64,000 bases of DNA, from the NCBI RefSeq assembly GCF_008728515.1, contig NC_044976.1:29601845-29665844 (forward strand), written 5' to 3'. Source of the DNA: Papio anubis. Lineage: Eukaryota > Chordata > Mammalia > Primates > Cercopithecidae. The notes under the pieces are model-generated. The model saw only the letters and a list, made by a program, of their open reading frames with translations, had not been told where the DNA came from and ran no database searches. How positions within the stretch are numbered: the stretch's first letter is position 1; every line of letters starts with the position of its first letter. Both the position numbers and the translations under genes were made by a program. Positions 51,459 to 62,729 of this stretch are shown piece by piece.

Positions 51459-54400
51459 GTATATTCTTTTGTGCTTTGAAAACTCACCATTTATGTTAAG
51501 AATAGATTGAGAGTGACAACTGGGTTTGATGTTCCTGTCCACTTAAGTCTGTCTCGAGTATTACAGCTTAAATGGGAAGGGCCAATGGAACACGTGGCAA
51601 TCACATGTGCCTTCTCTAAGCTCCAGATATTTAAGTTTGTAGTTGACATCATCAGTGGAATACCAGCATGTCTAATTTATGTTTTAAAATTAATTTATTT
51701 TTTCACTGCTGTGGTTTGAATGTGTACCCTAAAAAGCATGTTTCGGAAACTTAATCTCCAGTGCATCAACTTTGGGAGGTAGGGCCTAGTAGGAGGTATT
51801 TAGGTCATGAGGGCTCCACCTCCTGAATGGATTAATGCCAATTATTGAAAGACGTGAGGCTGTGAGTTTGATCTCTTTCTCTCCTTTTTTTTTTTTTTTG
51901 AGATGGAGTCTTGCTCTGTCACCCAGGCTGGAGTGCAGTGGCCGGATGTCAGCTCACTGCAAGCTCCGCCTCCTGGGTTCACGCCATTCTCCTGCCTCAG
52001 CCTCCCGAGTAGCTGGGACTATAGGCGCCCGCCACCTTGCCCGGCTACTTTTTTGTATTTTTTAGTAGAGATGGGGTTTCACCGTGTTGGCCAGGGTGGT
52101 CTCAATCTCCTGACCTCGTGATCCACCCTTCTCGGCCTCCCAAAGTGCTGGGATTTCTTTCTCTCCTTACCCTCTTACCTTCCACCATAGGATGACACAA
52201 CAAGAAGATTCTTGCCAGATGCTGGCACCTTGCTCTTGGACTTTCCAACCTTCAGAACTATGAGCCAAATAAATTTCAGTTCTTTATAAATTATCAAGTC
52301 TCTGGTATTCTGTTAAAGTAACACAGAACATACCAAGACACTCAATAAATTGTTTCTCTTCTAGACGTTTTCACTTCAACAAATAGAACCACTATCCTGC
52401 AGGTTCCCAGACTACACATATGGCCATCATCCTTGAGTTTTCTTCTTGATTTGATTTTGATTTTCCCTCCCACTCTAGTCTGTTTGCAAGTCCTAATTAT
52501 ATCTGTGGTCTGTGTACTTCTTTATCCCCTTGGCACCCTATTAGTTAAAACTCTCCGTCTTTTGCCTCATCTTTACTAGGATCCCTGCTTCATTGTAGCT
52601 CCTCTCCAATCTGTTCTTCACATTGCAGCTAGCATAAGATTTTTTTTTTTTTTTTAATTCTTTTTAAAAAATTGAGATGGGGCCGGGCACGGTGGCTCAC
52701 GCCTGTAATCCCAGCGCTTTGGGAGGCCGAGGTGGGCGGATCACGAGGTCAGGAGATCAAGACCATCCTGGCTAACATAGTGAAACCCCGTCTCTACTAA
52801 ATATACAAAAAAATTAGCCGGGCGAGGTGGCGGGCGCCTGTAGTCCCAGCTACTCGGGAGGCTGAGGCAGGAGAATGGCGTGAACCCGGGAGGCGGAGCT
52901 TGCCGTGAGCCGAGATTGCGCCCCTGCACTCCAGCCTGGGCGACACAGTGAGACTCTGTCTCAAAAAAGAAAAAATTGAGATGGGGTCTCACTATGTTGC
53001 CCAGGCTGGTCTCAAACTCCTGGGCTTAAGTGATACTCCCACTTCAGCCTCCCAAAGTCCTGGGGTTATACGCATGAGCCACTGTGCTTGGCCTAGAATA
53101 AGATTTTTAAAGTAGGTTGGACATTTTGCTTTCTCACAGCCCTTCAGAAGCTTCTCATTACAATTGAATACAGACATGGACCTGCCACAGCTTACCACTG
53201 CGTGCTCTCACAGTGTTGTTTGTGCTACCCTGCTCATAGTCAAGACACACTGGCCTCCTTAATAGCTTTGAACAGTCTGAGTTCTTGCTGTCTCTAGGAT
53301 TTTTGCACATGCTGTTTTTTTTCTTTTTTTTTTTTTTTAGTCTGTGCTTCTATAACAAAATACCTGAGATTGGGTAATTTATAAAGAACAGAAATTTATT
53401 TCTCACGGTTCTGGAGGCTGGGAAATCTAAGATCAAGTTCTCAGCAGATTTGGTGTCTGATGAAGACTACTCTCTGTTTCCAAAATGGCATCTTTCTGCT
53501 GCATCCTCTGGAGGGAAGAAGTGCTGCGTCCTCACATGACGGAAGGGACAGAAGGAGTGAACTCACCCTTTTGAGCCCTTTTATGAGGCATTCATCCATT
53601 CATGAGGGCAGAGCCTAAAGGCCCCACCTCTTGATACCATTGAATTTGGGGATTAGGCTTCAAAGTGAATATTGGAGAAATAGCAAAGTTCATATTGAAC
53701 TTTAGTCCCCAGCGTGAGGGTATTAAGAGGTGGTATTAAGAAGTATTAATCTCTTGGGAAGTGGTTAAGTCATGAAGGCTCTGCCCTTGTAAATGTCATT
53801 AATGCCCTTATAGAAGAGGCTACAGAGAGCTGCCTGGCCCCTCCATTCCTTCTACTGTGGGAAGACACAGCATTTATCACCTCCAAAGGACACAGGGATA
53901 AGGTGCCATCTTGGAAGCAGACAGTGAGCCCTTATCAAACACAGAATCTGCTGGCACCTTGATCTTGAACTTCCCAGCCTCCAGAACTGTGAGAAATAAA
54001 TTTCTATGGTATTTTGTTATAGCAGCACAAACAGACTAAGACATTCTTCCTTTTAACTACCCACTTTTCCATCATCTTGTATTCATCCTTTAGGTCTCAG
54101 CCCTAATATTGTCTCCTCAGAAATTTTTTTACCCATCGTAAATAAATAGGTTCACACTGTATTTAATTATATACTTGTATAATGTCTATCTTCCTCACAA
54201 GACGCTAAGCTCCATGAGGGCAGAGTTCTGTCTGTTTTGTTGTATATCTCAATCTTAGGTGTCTGGGTAGAAAATACTAAGTGTTTGATACATCTTTGAT
54301 GACTGAATGAATTATCAACCTTTGGTAGAGAAGGCATTATATTTGTTTCAAGAGCAGAGGCTTTGAAACCAGACAAAATCAGGATTCTAGTCCCAGCTCT

Positions 54401-57400
54401 TTTGCTTACTATGTGAGCCTTTAAGGTGTCACTTAATGTCTTTGAGCCTCAGTTTTCTTGTTTGTTAAATGGAGATTCCATTTATTCACAGTAATTCTCT
54501 TCCATAGAATTACTATGATGGTTAAATAAGCTATCATCTATAAAAATACAATGCCTGAGACATAGTAGGAATTAATTAATGTTGGCTCCCTCCTCTTGAA
54601 GTGAAAGTAAAGCCAAAAAATTGTTTTCAGTGTCTTATAAGAGCATGTAGTTTTTTTTTTTTTTTGAGAGGGAGTTTTGCTCTTGTTGCCCAGGTTGAAG
54701 TGCAATGGTGCAATCTTGGCTCACTGCAACTGCTCACTGCAGCCTCTGCCTCCCGGGTTCAAGCAGTTCTCCTGCCTCAGCCTCCTAAGTAGCTGGGATT
54801 ACAGGCGCCCGCCACCATACCCAGCTAAATTTTGTACTTTTAGTAGAGATAGGGTTTCACCATGTTGGCCAGGCTAGTCTCCTGAGCTCAGGTGATCCAC
54901 CCGCCTCGGCCTCCCAAAGTGCTGAGATTACAGATGTGAGCCACTGGGCCTCTTTTTTTTTTTTTTTTTTTTTTAAGACAAGGTCTCACTTTGTTGCCCA
55001 GACTGGACTGCAGTGGTGTGATTTGGCTCACTGCAACCTCCCCCTCCTGGGTTTTAAGTGATCCTCCCACTCAGCCCCCAAGGTAGCTGGGACTACAGGT
55101 ACACACCACCACACCTGGCTAATTTTTCTGTAGAGACAAGGTCTCACTATGTTGTCCAGGCTGGTCTTGAACTCCTGAGCTCAAGCGATCTGCCCGCCTC
55201 AGCCTCCCAAAGTGCTGGGATCAGGCGTAAGCCATCACAACTGGCCTGAGCTGGTAGTATTTTAATGGTATCATTTGTGCTTGATATTCATACTTTGCAT
55301 TCATACTTGCTTTGTATGGTTGACAGAAGTTTTACCTCCTAATAATGTGAGGTCTTGGAGGATAGACTTTGTAACTGTCAGTCAGTTATAGATAATTGTG
55401 GCTCTTGACTTCTGTTAAGTTGATCCCAATTTGTAATATAATAGTCAAGATACAAAGGATAATACCATTTTAACAAATAGCAAACAACTCTGCTCTTTAA
55501 AGCCTCTGTCATTTTTCTTTATGGCTCATGGTATCCCCAGAGGTTAGTAAGGTACCAGAGCTCAGAAGAAGAAAGTGTAGCACTGGAGGTGAAACTGATT
55601 TTTCTGATCATGAAGCCCTCACTCATCAGGTGCTGCACAGAAGAAGGGGAAGAACACTCTGCTCTCCACAGAATAACTAGGATTTCTAAAGTGGATCCTA
55701 ACGTACAGCTCGCCCTTCCTCCTCCCCTCCCTCCCCTCCCCCCCTCCCTCCCTCCACTTCCTTCCCTCCCTCCCCTCCTCCTTCCTCCCTTTTCTTCCTT
55801 TCCTCTCCTCCCTCCCTTCCTTTTTGATAGAGTCTCTGTTGCCCAGGCTGGGTGCAGTGGCATGAGTGCAATCTTGGCTCACAAGCCTCCACCTCCCGGG
55901 GTTCCGTGATTCCTCCTGCCTCCAGCCTCCGGAGTAAGCAGGACTTTAGTCAATACCACGCCCAGCTAATTTTTTGTATTTTAGAGTTTTGCCATGTTGG
56001 CCAGGCTGATTTCAAACTCCTGACCTCAGGTGATCTGCCCACCTCAGCCTTCCAAAGTGCTGGGATTACAGGCGTGAGCCACTGTGCCTGGCCACCTACA
56101 GCTTTTTCTTATATGAGATGGAGCTTGAATTAGTGTAGGTTTTATATATTACTATCAAGGATGGATGGTCTTTAGGAATGTTCAGAGAGAACTTTATAGT
56201 TCTAACTTACTATTTCAGTAGCATATTTTGAAAAGGGATGGTTTAGAAGTGACTTGGAGTTAGGGAAAGAGAAATATGATAAATTGGAATGAAGAAACTT
56301 TTCAGAATATTCATCCAATGAACATTTAATGAGTATCCAGTATTTACAAAGAAGAGGAGTTACATTAAAATTGAAAAAAAAAAATGTGTAAGCCTAATCT
56401 ATGCTAGCACTTTCACACATTCTGTGTTATTGAATCTCCCTAAAGAAATTGTTAACTCTGTTTGATAGATAAAGAGACTCTTCTCAGAAGTTAAGTAATC
56501 GTCCATTGATTAATAAATGGCAAAGCTAGGATTCTAAATCAGATCCTCTTTCCAAGTTTACTTTCTGCTAAACTGCAGCTGGGGTTGTCCAGTTTTACAT
56601 AAATGTATGGAGGAACCAAAAAGACCCATAAGAGAATTCTTTTTTTTTTTTTTTTTTTTTTTTTTGAGATGGAGTCTCACTCAGTCGCCCAGGCTGGAGT
56701 GCAGTGGTGCGATCTCGGCTCACTGCAAGCTCTGCCTCCCGGGTTCACGCCATTCTCCTGCCTCAGCCTCCCAAGTAGCTGGGACTACAGGCACCCGCCG
56801 CCATGCCCAGCTAATTTTTTGCATTTTTTAGTAGAGACGGGGTTTCACCGTGTTAGCCAGGGTGGTCTCAATCTCCTGACCTCGTGATCCGCCCACCTCG
56901 GCCTCTCAAAGTGCTGGAATTACAGGCGCATGCCACCACATCTAGCTAATTTTTGTATTTTTAGTAGAGATGGGTTTTCACCATGTTGACCAGGCTGGTC
57001 TCGAACTCCTGACCTCAAGTGATCCATCTGCCTTGGCCTCCCAGAGTGCTGGGATTATAGGCATGAGGCACTGCACCCAACCAAGAGAATTCTTTTGACT
57101 GAATTGAGTTATAGGAGGAATATAGATAAATTTGGTGGTTCTACGGTCATTTGTTTGTACACTTCTGTTACAGCATTTATCCTAGTCTGTCTTGTATTAT
57201 TATTACTTGTATGTGTCTCTCACCACTACTATATTGTGAGTTACTGAAGAACAGAGACCATGATTGTCTCATATGTCTTGGTAACTACTTCAAATTCATT
57301 TAAAATGACTGGGCATCCCTTTTTTAAAGTTGTCTTTATTTCACAGTACCTGACATGGTGTCTTGTACATAGTAGGTAGGTGCTTAAAGTGGAGCCCAAG

Positions 57401-60400
57401 CCTCATAGGACTAGTTGTCCTTGAAGAAGGTGGTGTTTCAGCCCATGTCCCAGCACTTCTCTTGGTGAACTCAGCAGGGATTTGGGACCTAGTAATTAAG
57501 TAGCTGAGAAGCCAATATTCATCCTCTCATTCTCTGAGAAGCATGTTGGTAGCAGAGTGCATTATATTAATACATGGTAGGGGGTACAAGCATAACAGTG
57601 AGACTTGGGATTTGGCTTAGACTTCCCATAGCCAAAGAAATGCTGAGGGGAGATTCATGTTGGTAGGGTCGAAATAGCATTGGACTACAAGTAAAAAAAA
57701 AAAAGTCTGTGTTGTACTTGGCTGTGCTACTATTTAACTTAGTGACTTTTGACAAGTAACTTATGCCTCTGAGCCTCAAATTCTTCATTTAGATTATGGT
57801 GATAACAAGTTTCAAGGCCGTTTGCCACCTATAATCTGAAGATGGGAAATTTATTTTACCCAAGCTCTGATGAGTTCAGTTGAGATAGTTATTGAATTTT
57901 TTCCCCTGAGCTATTTGACTAATTATTGTTGGGACACCAGGCAGACTGCATGATCATCTATGGCAGGTGTGACTGCACCCTAGGAGACACAGTGATGAAA
58001 ACACCTGGCGCTAGAAATCTGAAACAATGCCTAAACAGTTGAGTGCATCCATTCTGGAGCATATTAACCTTTCCTTTTGGGAAAGGCCAAATTAAGGTCT
58101 GTTACATTACCTCTAAAGACCGTAATGTGACACTGGAGCTTCAGGATTGAAAAGTGAGATTGTCTTAATTTACAGCAACGAGGGGATTTTGGCTCTAACT
58201 TCCGGATTTATTTATTTATTTATTCACTTATTTATTTATTGACAGAGTCTTGCTCTATCACCCAGGCTGAAGTGCAGTAGCATGATCTTGGCTCACTGCA
58301 ACCGTGACCTCCTGGGTTCAAACGATTCTTGTGCCTCAACTACCCAAGTAGCTGGGATTACAGGCATGTGCCACCATGCCCAGCTAAATTTTGTATTTTT
58401 AGTAGAGATGGGGTTTTGCCATGTTGGCCAGGCTGGTCTTGAACTCCTTGCATCAAGTGATCCACCTGCCTCAGCCTCTCACAGTGCTGGGATTATAGGT
58501 GTGAGCCACTGTGCCTGACCCAGATGCTACTTTTAAGTTTGTTGGATGATTATGTTCTTTAATAATGTTGTTACACAGTATGAGACTTTTCAGTCTGCTT
58601 TCTAGAACTGTGGAACAAAAACCAAAGTACCTTCGTTTGGTCCAGAAAGAAGGGATTTGCTTTTATTTCAATTAAAAATTGGGAGACTTATCTTTATTAT
58701 GTGGCCCTCTCTTACAAAGAACAAATTGCTTTGTAAACTCAGGTAAGCACTTTGTATCTCTGATCTCTACGTTCCTCATTTGAAACATGGTAGAACTGGA
58801 CCAGCTAATCTCTAAAGTCATTTCATTGGCTCTACCTTGCCTTGATTTTAAGTGTCTGTGTGATTGTACTGTTTCTTTGGGACTCTCTGGTTCTTAACCC
58901 AGCATAATATGTTCATCAGTGTAAAACATGAGTTTAGAACTTTTGGTTCGTAACCCATTCTTCATGTTGTGTCTTGGAGAGTTAATTCAAGTGCTCAGTC
59001 CCAATGTCTCCATTAAAAAATGAGAATGAAAGTTTTTATCTATTTCCATCCTAACATTGAAGTGGGTAATGATGATATTTGGTGAAGTATAAGGCACTGG
59101 ACTAGGTAGTCAAGGGACCGAGGTTCTAGGTTCTATTCCTAACTTTTTTTTTTTTGAGATGAAGTATTGTTCTTCTTGCCCAGGCTGGAGTACAGTGGCG
59201 CCATCTTGGCTCACTACAACCTCTGCTTCCCAGGTTCAAGTGATTCTTCTGCCTCAGCCTCCCAAGTAGCTGGGATTACAGACACCCACCACCAGACACA
59301 GCTAATTTTTGTATTTTTTCAGTAGAGACGGGGTTTCACCATGTTGGCCAGGCTGGTCTCGAACCCCTGACCTCAGGTGATCCACCTGCCTCGCCCTTTC
59401 AAAGTGCTAGGATTACAGGCATGAGCCACCGTGCCTGGCCTCCCTAACTCTTATTGTGTGCCTTCCTACCAGTCACTAATCTTTTTGTGCTTCAGTGTCT
59501 TAGACTGTAAATTATTGAAAAGCTACACTTTGTTGAATGTCCATTATGTGCCATATACCTATGTCAGTCACTTTATGTACATCATTTGTTACCTGCAGCA
59601 GCAAAGTGAGAACAAATGGGAACTTAGGCCCTGAAAGGCAAGTCATGTGCAAGATCCCACAGGTGGGAAATGGCAGAGCTAGGATTAGAAGCCACATCTT
59701 TCACTCCAAAGCCTGTTCACTTTCTTTACCTATACTGTTATTTTTTCTTTTTTTTTTTAAATGCTTTTTTGGAGATGGGGTCTTGCTATGTTATCCAGGC
59801 TGGACTTAACTCCTGGGTTCAGGCCACCCTCCGGCCTCAACCTCTGGAGTAGCTGGGACTATAGGCACCTGGCATAGCACCCAGATACACCTATACTATT
59901 CCACTTCATTTGCAGCATAAGATCTACTGTATATGCTTTCTAGGATTGTTGCTAGGAACAGATTGGATATCGGATACCACATTGCTTTTGGCCATTAGAA
60001 TTTTATAGTTAGAGAGAACCCGTGAGCAACTCTAGTGTATTTAAGATTCCGGATTCAAATCTCAGCTCTGCTACTTATTTAGCTTTGGACCTCCAATAAG
60101 TTACTTAGTCTCTTCATGCATCTTTTTGTCATCTATTGAATGGGAATAATAGTACCAACTCTGTACAGTGACATGAGGACTATGCAAAGCATTTTTAATA
60201 TTATTTTGCATATAGTGAGTATTCAGTATATATTAGTAAATAGCAGTGTAGTTGGGATTGTTTTATTTACTCCCCTTGTTTTAGTTATGGTGAAGCTGAA
60301 ACAGTGCTCAAGATGAAGCAGCTAATTAAAGCCACTGAAAAGAATAAAGTTTATATATGTAAGATTATATTGAATATTTTACAAATAAACATTTAGTGTT

Positions 60401-61281
60401 AAATTCAGTATATAGTGACAACATTACCCTCAATCCACAGGTGAGGGGATGGGGTAGGCTACAGAGGGAAGAGAGAGCTAGAGCTTGGGTTAATGATTTA
60501 TCTGGCAAGGGTTCTGGGCCTTTCATCACGAACATTTATTGGTTGCCTGTTACATCGACCCGTCAAGCCTCTAACTTCTTCATCTTAGACAACTCTGCAG
60601 AAGACTGGGGGGACAACTCTTTCTCTCTGATTAGATCAGGTTCTGTCAGATGTGTATGTATTGACTTTTTATCTAGTTGTCTTGATGAAACCCAAGACTC
60701 AGACTTGGAGTTAAATGTAACAGATTGTATGCTGTGGTTTGATTTGAAGTTCAGGTATGAGGGGAAGAATGCCCTGCGTGATCCATCCCAAATTTATTAA
60801 AGTTCTCTGTATTGGGTTTGGAGGCCTCAGTCCTAGCTAATATAAAGCATAACTTTATTACCTGGTTTTTTGCTTTTTGTTCCTTTTGTTCATGAAACTC
60901 CTTTGATAATATCAATATGTTCCCTTTGTTCATGAAACTCCGTTGTTGATTTTACTGGGTATAGGATTTGGGTATTCCTCAGTATCATCACACCATGTGA
61001 CAACACTCTAATCTCACCAGTGTTTTTAATGTGTACACACATACCTGTCAGTCTAAATTTCAAAAAAACCCAGAAAGAATGTTTGACAGAGCATCATTTT
61101 TAGGCAGTTTTGTAGCATACAGAGGCAGTCAATATGAAGTACAAATTTGGGGAGATTAGGTTAAATGCTACAAAAGAAAGATTCTTATTTATGTGACATT
61201 GATTTTTTCCCCCATCTTTATAGGTTGCTATGGTGACAGACTATGGGGCCTTTATCAAAATCCCAGGCTGTCGGAAGCAAG
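51393..61281 (+). CDS. ZCCHC17: ZCCHC17 (pNO40), 5' part of the spliced CDS, cut by the window end
   Basis: Segments 51393-51458 and 61224-61281 join in frame to give MNSGRPETMENLPALYTIFQ, then GE-VAMVTDYGAFIKIPGCRKQ with one nt left over. I recognise this as the N-terminus of ZCCHC17, a nucleolar protein with an N-terminal S1 RNA-binding domain, a CCHC zinc knuckle and a basic tail. Only the first 41 residues (the start of the S1 beta-barrel) are here; the zinc knuckle and tail lie to the right of the window. Donors are GAG|gtatat and CAAG|gtagga; the acceptor at 61224 is tctttatag|GTT. The chosen start has A at -3. A second in-frame ATG at codon 9 has a stronger ACCATGG context. Confidence 0.93.
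51710..52340 (+). mobile_element. MaLR-type LTR (MST/MLT1-like) interrupted by an AluY
   Basis: 'tgtggtttgaatgtgtaccc' to 'ggtattctgttaaagtaac' and an end like 'ccaagaca'. An old retroviral-type LTR with no coding part. Confidence 0.75.
51887..52155 (-). repeat. 5'-truncated AluYR-type in the LTR
   Basis: A perfect duplication TCTTTCTCTCCTT lies at both ends. 'gtggccggatgtcagctc' marks the monkey lineage. It stops at 'gtgctggga', about 25-30 bp short. Confidence 0.94.
52641..53093 (-). repeat. Monomeric Alu carrying a nested AluY
   Basis: Flanks ATAAGATTTTT on both sides. The monomer body lies at 52971-53093. Confidence 0.88.
52681..52969 (+). repeat. AluY nested in the monomeric Alu
   Basis: A perfect 16-bp duplication AAAAAATTGAGATGGG lies at 52666-52681 and 52970-52985. 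Confidence 0.96.
53339..53683 (-). mobile_element. MaLR-type LTR, left arm of a head-to-head pair
   Basis: 'acctgagattgggtaattta' to 'ggggattaggcttcaaagtg' reads as the reverse of the family in 51710-52340. Non-coding. Confidence 0.75.
53691..54043 (+). mobile_element. MaLR-type LTR, right arm of a head-to-head pair
   Basis: 'tcatattgaactttagtccc' to 'agcacaaacagactaagaca'. Same family, opposite direction. Non-coding. Confidence 0.75.
54345..54590 (+). repeat. MIR SINE
   Basis: 'tctagtcccagctcttttgc' and 'tgagcctcagttttcttgtt'. Confidence 0.85.
54651..54950 (-). repeat. Alu with short internal duplication
   Basis: 'ctcactgcaactgctcactgc' (21 bases, here as two pieces ctcactgcaa / ctgctcactgc) duplicates the arm start. 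Confidence 0.92.
54953..55246 (-). repeat. AluJ-like in tandem
   Basis: Directly abuts the previous Alu through a 22-nt T run. Confidence 0.9.
55713..55825 (+). repeat. 113-bp homopyrimidine (CT) tract
   Basis: C and T only, apart from one A at 55756. Rich in CCCTCC/TTCC units. It occupies the tail position of the following antisense Alu. Confidence 0.95.
55826..56093 (-). repeat. Degraded Alu
   Basis: Several small deletions and insertions; ends 'gagccactgtgcctggcc'. Confidence 0.9.
56285..56575 (-). repeat. MIR SINE
   Basis: 'aatgaacatttaatgagtat' and 'aaatggcaaagctaggattc', reversed MIR. Confidence 0.75.
56641..57082 (-). repeat. Extra-monomer Alu (right-left-left)
   Basis: One duplication, AAGAGAATTCTTTT, encloses about 440 bp. 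A complete AluY joins a second left arm exactly in the shared 'attacaggcg' motif (about 56918-56930). Confidence 0.9.
57110..57395 (+). repeat. L2 LINE 3' end
   Basis: 'ctactatattgtgagttact' and 'cttgtacatagtaggtaggt'. Confidence 0.75.
57690..57800 (+). repeat. MIR fragment
   Basis: 'gctgtgctactatttaactt' and 'gcctctgagcctcaaattct'. Confidence 0.65.
57801..58200. other. ZCCHC17 intron 2, unassigned
   Basis: Nothing recognised. Confidence 0.4.
58207..58520 (-). repeat. Alu with (TTTA)n tail
   Basis: The tail is 'tttatttatttattcactta' and so on. Confidence 0.92.
58521..59070. other. ZCCHC17 intron 2, unassigned
   Basis: Nothing recognised. Confidence 0.4.
59075..59520 (+). repeat. MIR fragment interrupted by an Alu
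   Basis: 'ctggactaggtagtcaagg' on the left; 'ctttttgtgcttcagtgtct' on the right of the Alu. Confidence 0.55.
59144..59440 (-). repeat. Alu, full length
   Basis: Flanks TTCCTAACT/TCCCTAACT. Confidence 0.93.
59535..59720 (-). repeat. MIR SINE
   Basis: 'tccattatgtgccatatacc' and 'aatggcagagctaggattag'. Confidence 0.85.
59765..59885 (-). repeat. Alu monomer fragment
   Basis: 'ggagatggggtcttgctatg' to 'agctgggactataggcacct'; truncated. Confidence 0.8.
60040..60245 (+). repeat. MIR SINE
   Basis: 'caaatctcagctctgctact' and 'ttttgcatatagtgagtatt'. Confidence 0.8.
60250..61223. other. ZCCHC17 intron 2, unassigned, with a 40-bp-period direct repeat
   Basis: Holds an unsupported 134-codon plus-strand ORF (60396-60800) and a duplicated 'tttgttcatgaaactcc' (about 60879-60904 and 60919-60944). 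Confidence 0.5.
61224..61281 (+). CDS. ZCCHC17: ZCCHC17 exon with start of the S1 domain
   Basis: The 58-bp exon encodes VAMVTDYGAFIKIPGCRKQ plus one nt. DYGAF is the typical early S1-domain motif (G-[AS]-F after beta-1). Confidence 0.93.
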
Positions 61282-61564
61282 GTAGGAGCCTATAACTTGA
61301 AATTCAGCCCTCTGATTCTACTCTCTGCTAACACCCCACCACCTCCTAATTATAGGCTGTACATTTTTCAGACAGTAGTTTTTCATTCATTTGTTTTCTT
61401 TTTAATATAGATAGGAATACAAGATGACAGTTCATTTTTAGCGGGCAGAAGAATGGTGGTCTCTGACTCAGGAGGAAGGCTGGGGTATAGCTAATTGGGT
61501 TTACTTCTGAAACCAGCTCCTCTTTAGACTTCACCTGTGACCCTAGGCAAATCACTTCTTTTTC

Positions 61565-61869
61565 TTTTTTTTTTTTTTTTTTTTTTTGAGACGGAGTCTC
61601 GCTCTGTCGCCCAGGCTGGAGTGCAGTGGCCGGATCTTAGCTCACTGCAAGCTCCGCCTCCTGGGTTTATGCCGTTCTCCTGCCTCAGTCTCCCTAGTAG
61701 CTGGGACTACAGGTGCCCGTCACCTCGCCCGGCTAGTTTTTTGTATTTTTTAGTAGAGACGGGGTTTCACCGGGTTAGCCAGGATGGTCTCGATCTCCTG
61801 ACCTCGTGATCCACCCGTCTCGGCCTTCCAAAGTGCTGGGATTACAGGCTTGAGCCACCGTGCCCGGCC
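61565..61869 (-). repeat. Young AluYR-type, 290 bp from the S1 exon
   Basis: 'gtggccggatcttagctc', 'gctagttttttgtatttttt' and 'acaggcttgagccaccg' mark the monkey lineage. A 23-nt T run. Confidence 0.93.
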
Positions 61870-62039
61870 CACTTGACTTCTTTAGACACAGGATTTGCGG
61901 GAGGGCAAGCTACCTCTGTCTGAGGCTGACAGTGTGAGTTTTCTAGTAGATAGCGCATGAAATGAGAATAGTATTGTAAGTGATACAAGCATATATATAT
62001 ATATAATGTTTTAAGTTTTTTTCATAAAGAGGCATCTGT

Positions 62040-62225
62040 TGAACATTTTTTGAGAATCCTGTTATAAGTCTATAATCTTATTTATTTACCAAAACTATGG
62101 TAAGCATAAAAGGCAGGTTCCACAGACTGGTTGTCTGCCTAGAGTGGGCTAGGTAGTGGCATAGCCAAGACTAGAACCCAATCCTTCTGATTCCTAGCCC
62201 CTGGATCTTTCTACTATATCACACT
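62040..62225 (-). repeat. MIR SINE
   Basis: 'gtggcatagccaagactaga' with 'ctactatatcacactgc', reversed MIR. Confidence 0.65.
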
Positions 62226-62279
62226 GCTGGTGGATCCAAAGATTCTACTTGCTAACTTCTTATGCTAAAATAAGTTAAG

Positions 62280-62728
62280 ATTTAATTAAAGATTTTAATT
62301 TTTTAAAAAAAGCCATTAAGAGTACTAGAAGAAAATCTAGAAGAATATTTCACTACATAAAAATTAAAAACTTAATTGCAAAAATCATTGTAAGCAGAGT
62401 TAAGTTGGGAAAAAGAATTTGTAGTACATATGATAAAGAACTAATACAAAGGGGGTATTAGGAAAAGGTGCCAAGGATATGAAAAAACAACTCGCAGGAG
62501 AAAAGAATATTACTTGGTACTATAGTAAAAGATACTCATTCTCAGTATGATTAAAAAGTAACTTAGACTAGTAGATTCATATAATGCGATATTACTCAAC
62601 AATACAAAGGAATGAGAATAAAATATTCATACATGCAACAACCTGCATTGATCTCCAGAAATTATACTGAGTGAAAAAAGCTACTTTCAAAAGGTTATAC
62701 ACTTTATGATTCCATTTATATAGCATTC
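62280..62728 (+). repeat. L1M 3' end, sense
   Basis: 'atgcgatattactcaacaat' and 'ctttatgattccatttatat' are L1 ORF2/3' end text. Confidence 0.8.
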
Positions 62729-62729
62729 T

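Larger units (their letters stand above)
52360..54310 (+). repeat. L2 LINE broken by nested insertions
   Basis: 'cctctccaatctgttcttca', 'gcttctcattacaattgaat', 'gatttttgcacatgctgttt' and finally 'ctccatgagggcagagttct' are consecutive L2 phrases, separated by Alu and LTR insertions. Confidence 0.75.

Noticed and set aside
55519..55909. Gly/Arg/Glu- or Pro/Leu-rich ORFs around 55.7 kb
   Set aside because: Translations of the homopyrimidine tract; low-complexity artefacts.
60396..60800. 134-codon plus-strand ORF in unique intronic DNA
   Set aside because: No recognisable domain, no splice or promoter context and no codon pattern I can defend; best explained as a chance ORF.
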